DNA from: Clostridia bacterium
Lineage (GTDB): Bacteria > Bacillota > Peptococcia > DRI-13 > DTU073
NCBI GenBank assembly: GCA_028709105.1
Contig: JAQVYD010000062.1
Span: 1 to 7,818 of the forward strand
Length of the DNA stretch: 7,818 nucleotides
Direction of reading: 5' to 3'
The notes below the pieces were generated by a model, which worked only from the letters and a program-made list of their open reading frames with translations, was not told where the DNA came from and made no database searches. The position numbers and the translations under genes were made by a program. Shown here one piece after another: positions 7,038-7,818 of this stretch. Positions within the stretch are counted from its first letter, which is position 1; each line of letters begins with the position of its first letter.

Positions 7038-7060
7038 GTCGTTATTTGTGGTCATTTTTA

Positions 7061-7090
7061 TTGTTATTTTTTAAGTTTTCCTGATATGAT
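7061..7090 (+). promoter_or_regulatory. Sigma-A-type promoter for the DUF2953 gene
   Basis: TTGTTA (7061-7066) and TATGAT (7085-7090) are separated by 18 bp, with a TG one base before the -10 (extended -10). Transcription would begin near 7097, giving a leader of about 60 bases before the ATG at 7157. The -35 matches the consensus at four of six bases and the -10 at five of six. It overlaps the upstream region of the divergent DUF421 gene, for which I see no equally good promoter. Confidence 0.45.
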
Positions 7091-7156
7091 ATACTTAATG
7101 GCAATTTTTAAAATTAAGCATAGGGTAGGGAACAGCTTGAGGGAAGTGGTGCTAAA

Positions 7157-7813
7157 ATGCAATTTTTATTGTGGGGCTTAGCGTTTTTGCCGGGGTCGCT
7201 TTTATGTGGCGTGTTGCTTCTTTTAGTATGCCCTTGTCAGTATTTTATCGAAGGAAATAAACAGAAAAATTTGTGGGGTTTTTTGGCTGTTCAGGTCGGG
7301 TTTTTAAAATTGCGTTTGACTAGAGAAAAGAACGGAAAGGCACGGTCGGAGTTGTGGGTGTTAGGGTGGAGATTAAGAACCGTTCAGAAAAATAAGAAGA
7401 AAATTGTTGAAAAAAAGAAGGAAAAAGTGGGGAAACAAAGAAGAAAGTTTTTTAGTCGGTTAGCATTGTCTGTCTGGCGAGGTCTTTTAGAGCGGGAAAC
7501 ATTTGGTTTAATGAGCGAATTATGGACAAAAGCATGGTCAAAAATACGCCCTAGAAGCTTCACGCTTAAAGGGAGAGTCGGTTTTGCCGATCCTTATTAC
7601 ACAGGTTTATTGGCGGCGGTTCTTTATGTGGTTTCGCCGGAAAACATTGACCTTGATCTGGATTTTTCCCGTCCAGTGGGCGAATTTACTTTACAGATAG
7701 AGGGACAAGTTTTTTTAAGCGTACTTATGTATTACTTTTTGCGTTTTCTTTTAGTCTATCCTTTGCGTTCCAAGGTGTGGAGCAAATTAAAGTGGGGTAA
7801 ATTAACTTTTTAA
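7157..7813 (+). CDS. DUF2953 family membrane-anchored protein
   Basis: The 218-residue protein starts with a membrane segment (~3-25), then a beta-rich region (~30-75, WGFLAVQVGFLKLRL, ELWVLGWRL), a very Lys-rich linker (~77-97, mostly K/E), a helical stretch (~100-130), the family signature GRVGFADPYYTGLLAAV (~139-155), and a second hydrophobic segment near the C-terminus (~186-204, LSVLMYYFLRFLLVYPL). DUF2953 proteins have no assigned biochemical role. In endospore-forming Firmicutes the gene commonly stands just before gerW/ytfJ, a sporulation gene; that neighbour would lie just beyond the right edge and cannot be seen. The ATG at 7157 has GGTG five bases upstream, and a promoter candidate lies 67 bp before it. 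The stop is TAA, five bases from the window end. Confidence 0.85.
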   Translation: MQFLLWGLAFLPGSLLCGVLLLLVCPCQYFIEGNKQKNLWGFLAVQVGFLKLRLTREKNGKARSELWVLGWRLRTVQKNKKKIVEKKKEKVGKQRRKFFSRLALSVWRGLLERETFGLMSELWTKAWSKIRPRSFTLKGRVGFADPYYTGLLAAVLYVVSPENIDLDLDFSRPVGEFTLQIEGQVFLSVLMYYFLRFLLVYPLRSKVWSKLKWGKLTF

Positions 7814-7818
7814 GTCAA

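Noticed and set aside
5518..7074. Plus-strand open frames at 5518-5736, 6239-6451, 6606-6794 and 6832-7074
   Set aside because: Each lies opposite mntR, DUF4363 or DUF421 coding sequence, where the minus-strand proteins have clear family motifs.

Overview
The window suggests a member of the Clostridia (Firmicutes), probably a spore-former. The evidence is a moderately AT-rich base composition with purine-rich ribosome binding sites and some TTG starts, a pair of adjacent DUF421/DUF4363 membrane-protein genes, a DUF2953 gene (in this group usually found just before a GerW/YtfJ-type sporulation gene), and an MntR-type regulator with the N-terminal extension common in Clostridia. The assignment comes from gene families and context, not from a marker gene.

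Layout. (1) Positions 1-4370, plus strand: the 3' part of a very large bacterial alpha-2-macroglobulin gene that enters from beyond the left edge. Its thioester motif has lost the reactive cysteine. (2) Positions 4367-5353, plus strand: a probable lipoprotein of the Memo / AmmeMemoRadiSam-B family, joined to the macroglobulin gene by a 4-base ATGA stop/start overlap. (3) Positions 5314-5784, minus strand: an MntR-like manganese regulator, convergent with the Memo gene and overlapping its 3' end by 40 bp. (4) Positions 5785-5949: the only substantial non-coding stretch. It holds small candidate operator repeats upstream of mntR and a perfect 32-bp inverted repeat built from two palindromic, REP-like units. 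(5) Positions 5950-7022, minus strand: a two-gene unit, DUF421 then DUF4363, again joined by a 4-base ATGA overlap. (6) Positions 7023-7156: a divergent intergenic region with a good sigma-A-type promoter facing right. (7) Positions 7157-7813, plus strand: a DUF2953 membrane-anchored protein.

How the genes may work together. The macroglobulin and the Memo-like protein are both predicted to act outside the membrane and are translationally coupled, so they look like one cell-surface unit; their joint function is not known to me. DUF421 and DUF4363 are a recurrent membrane pair in Clostridia. The regulator lies downstream of them on the same strand but is separated by the repeat element, so it probably has its own promoter. 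No RNA genes, CRISPR array or intact transposase gene were seen.
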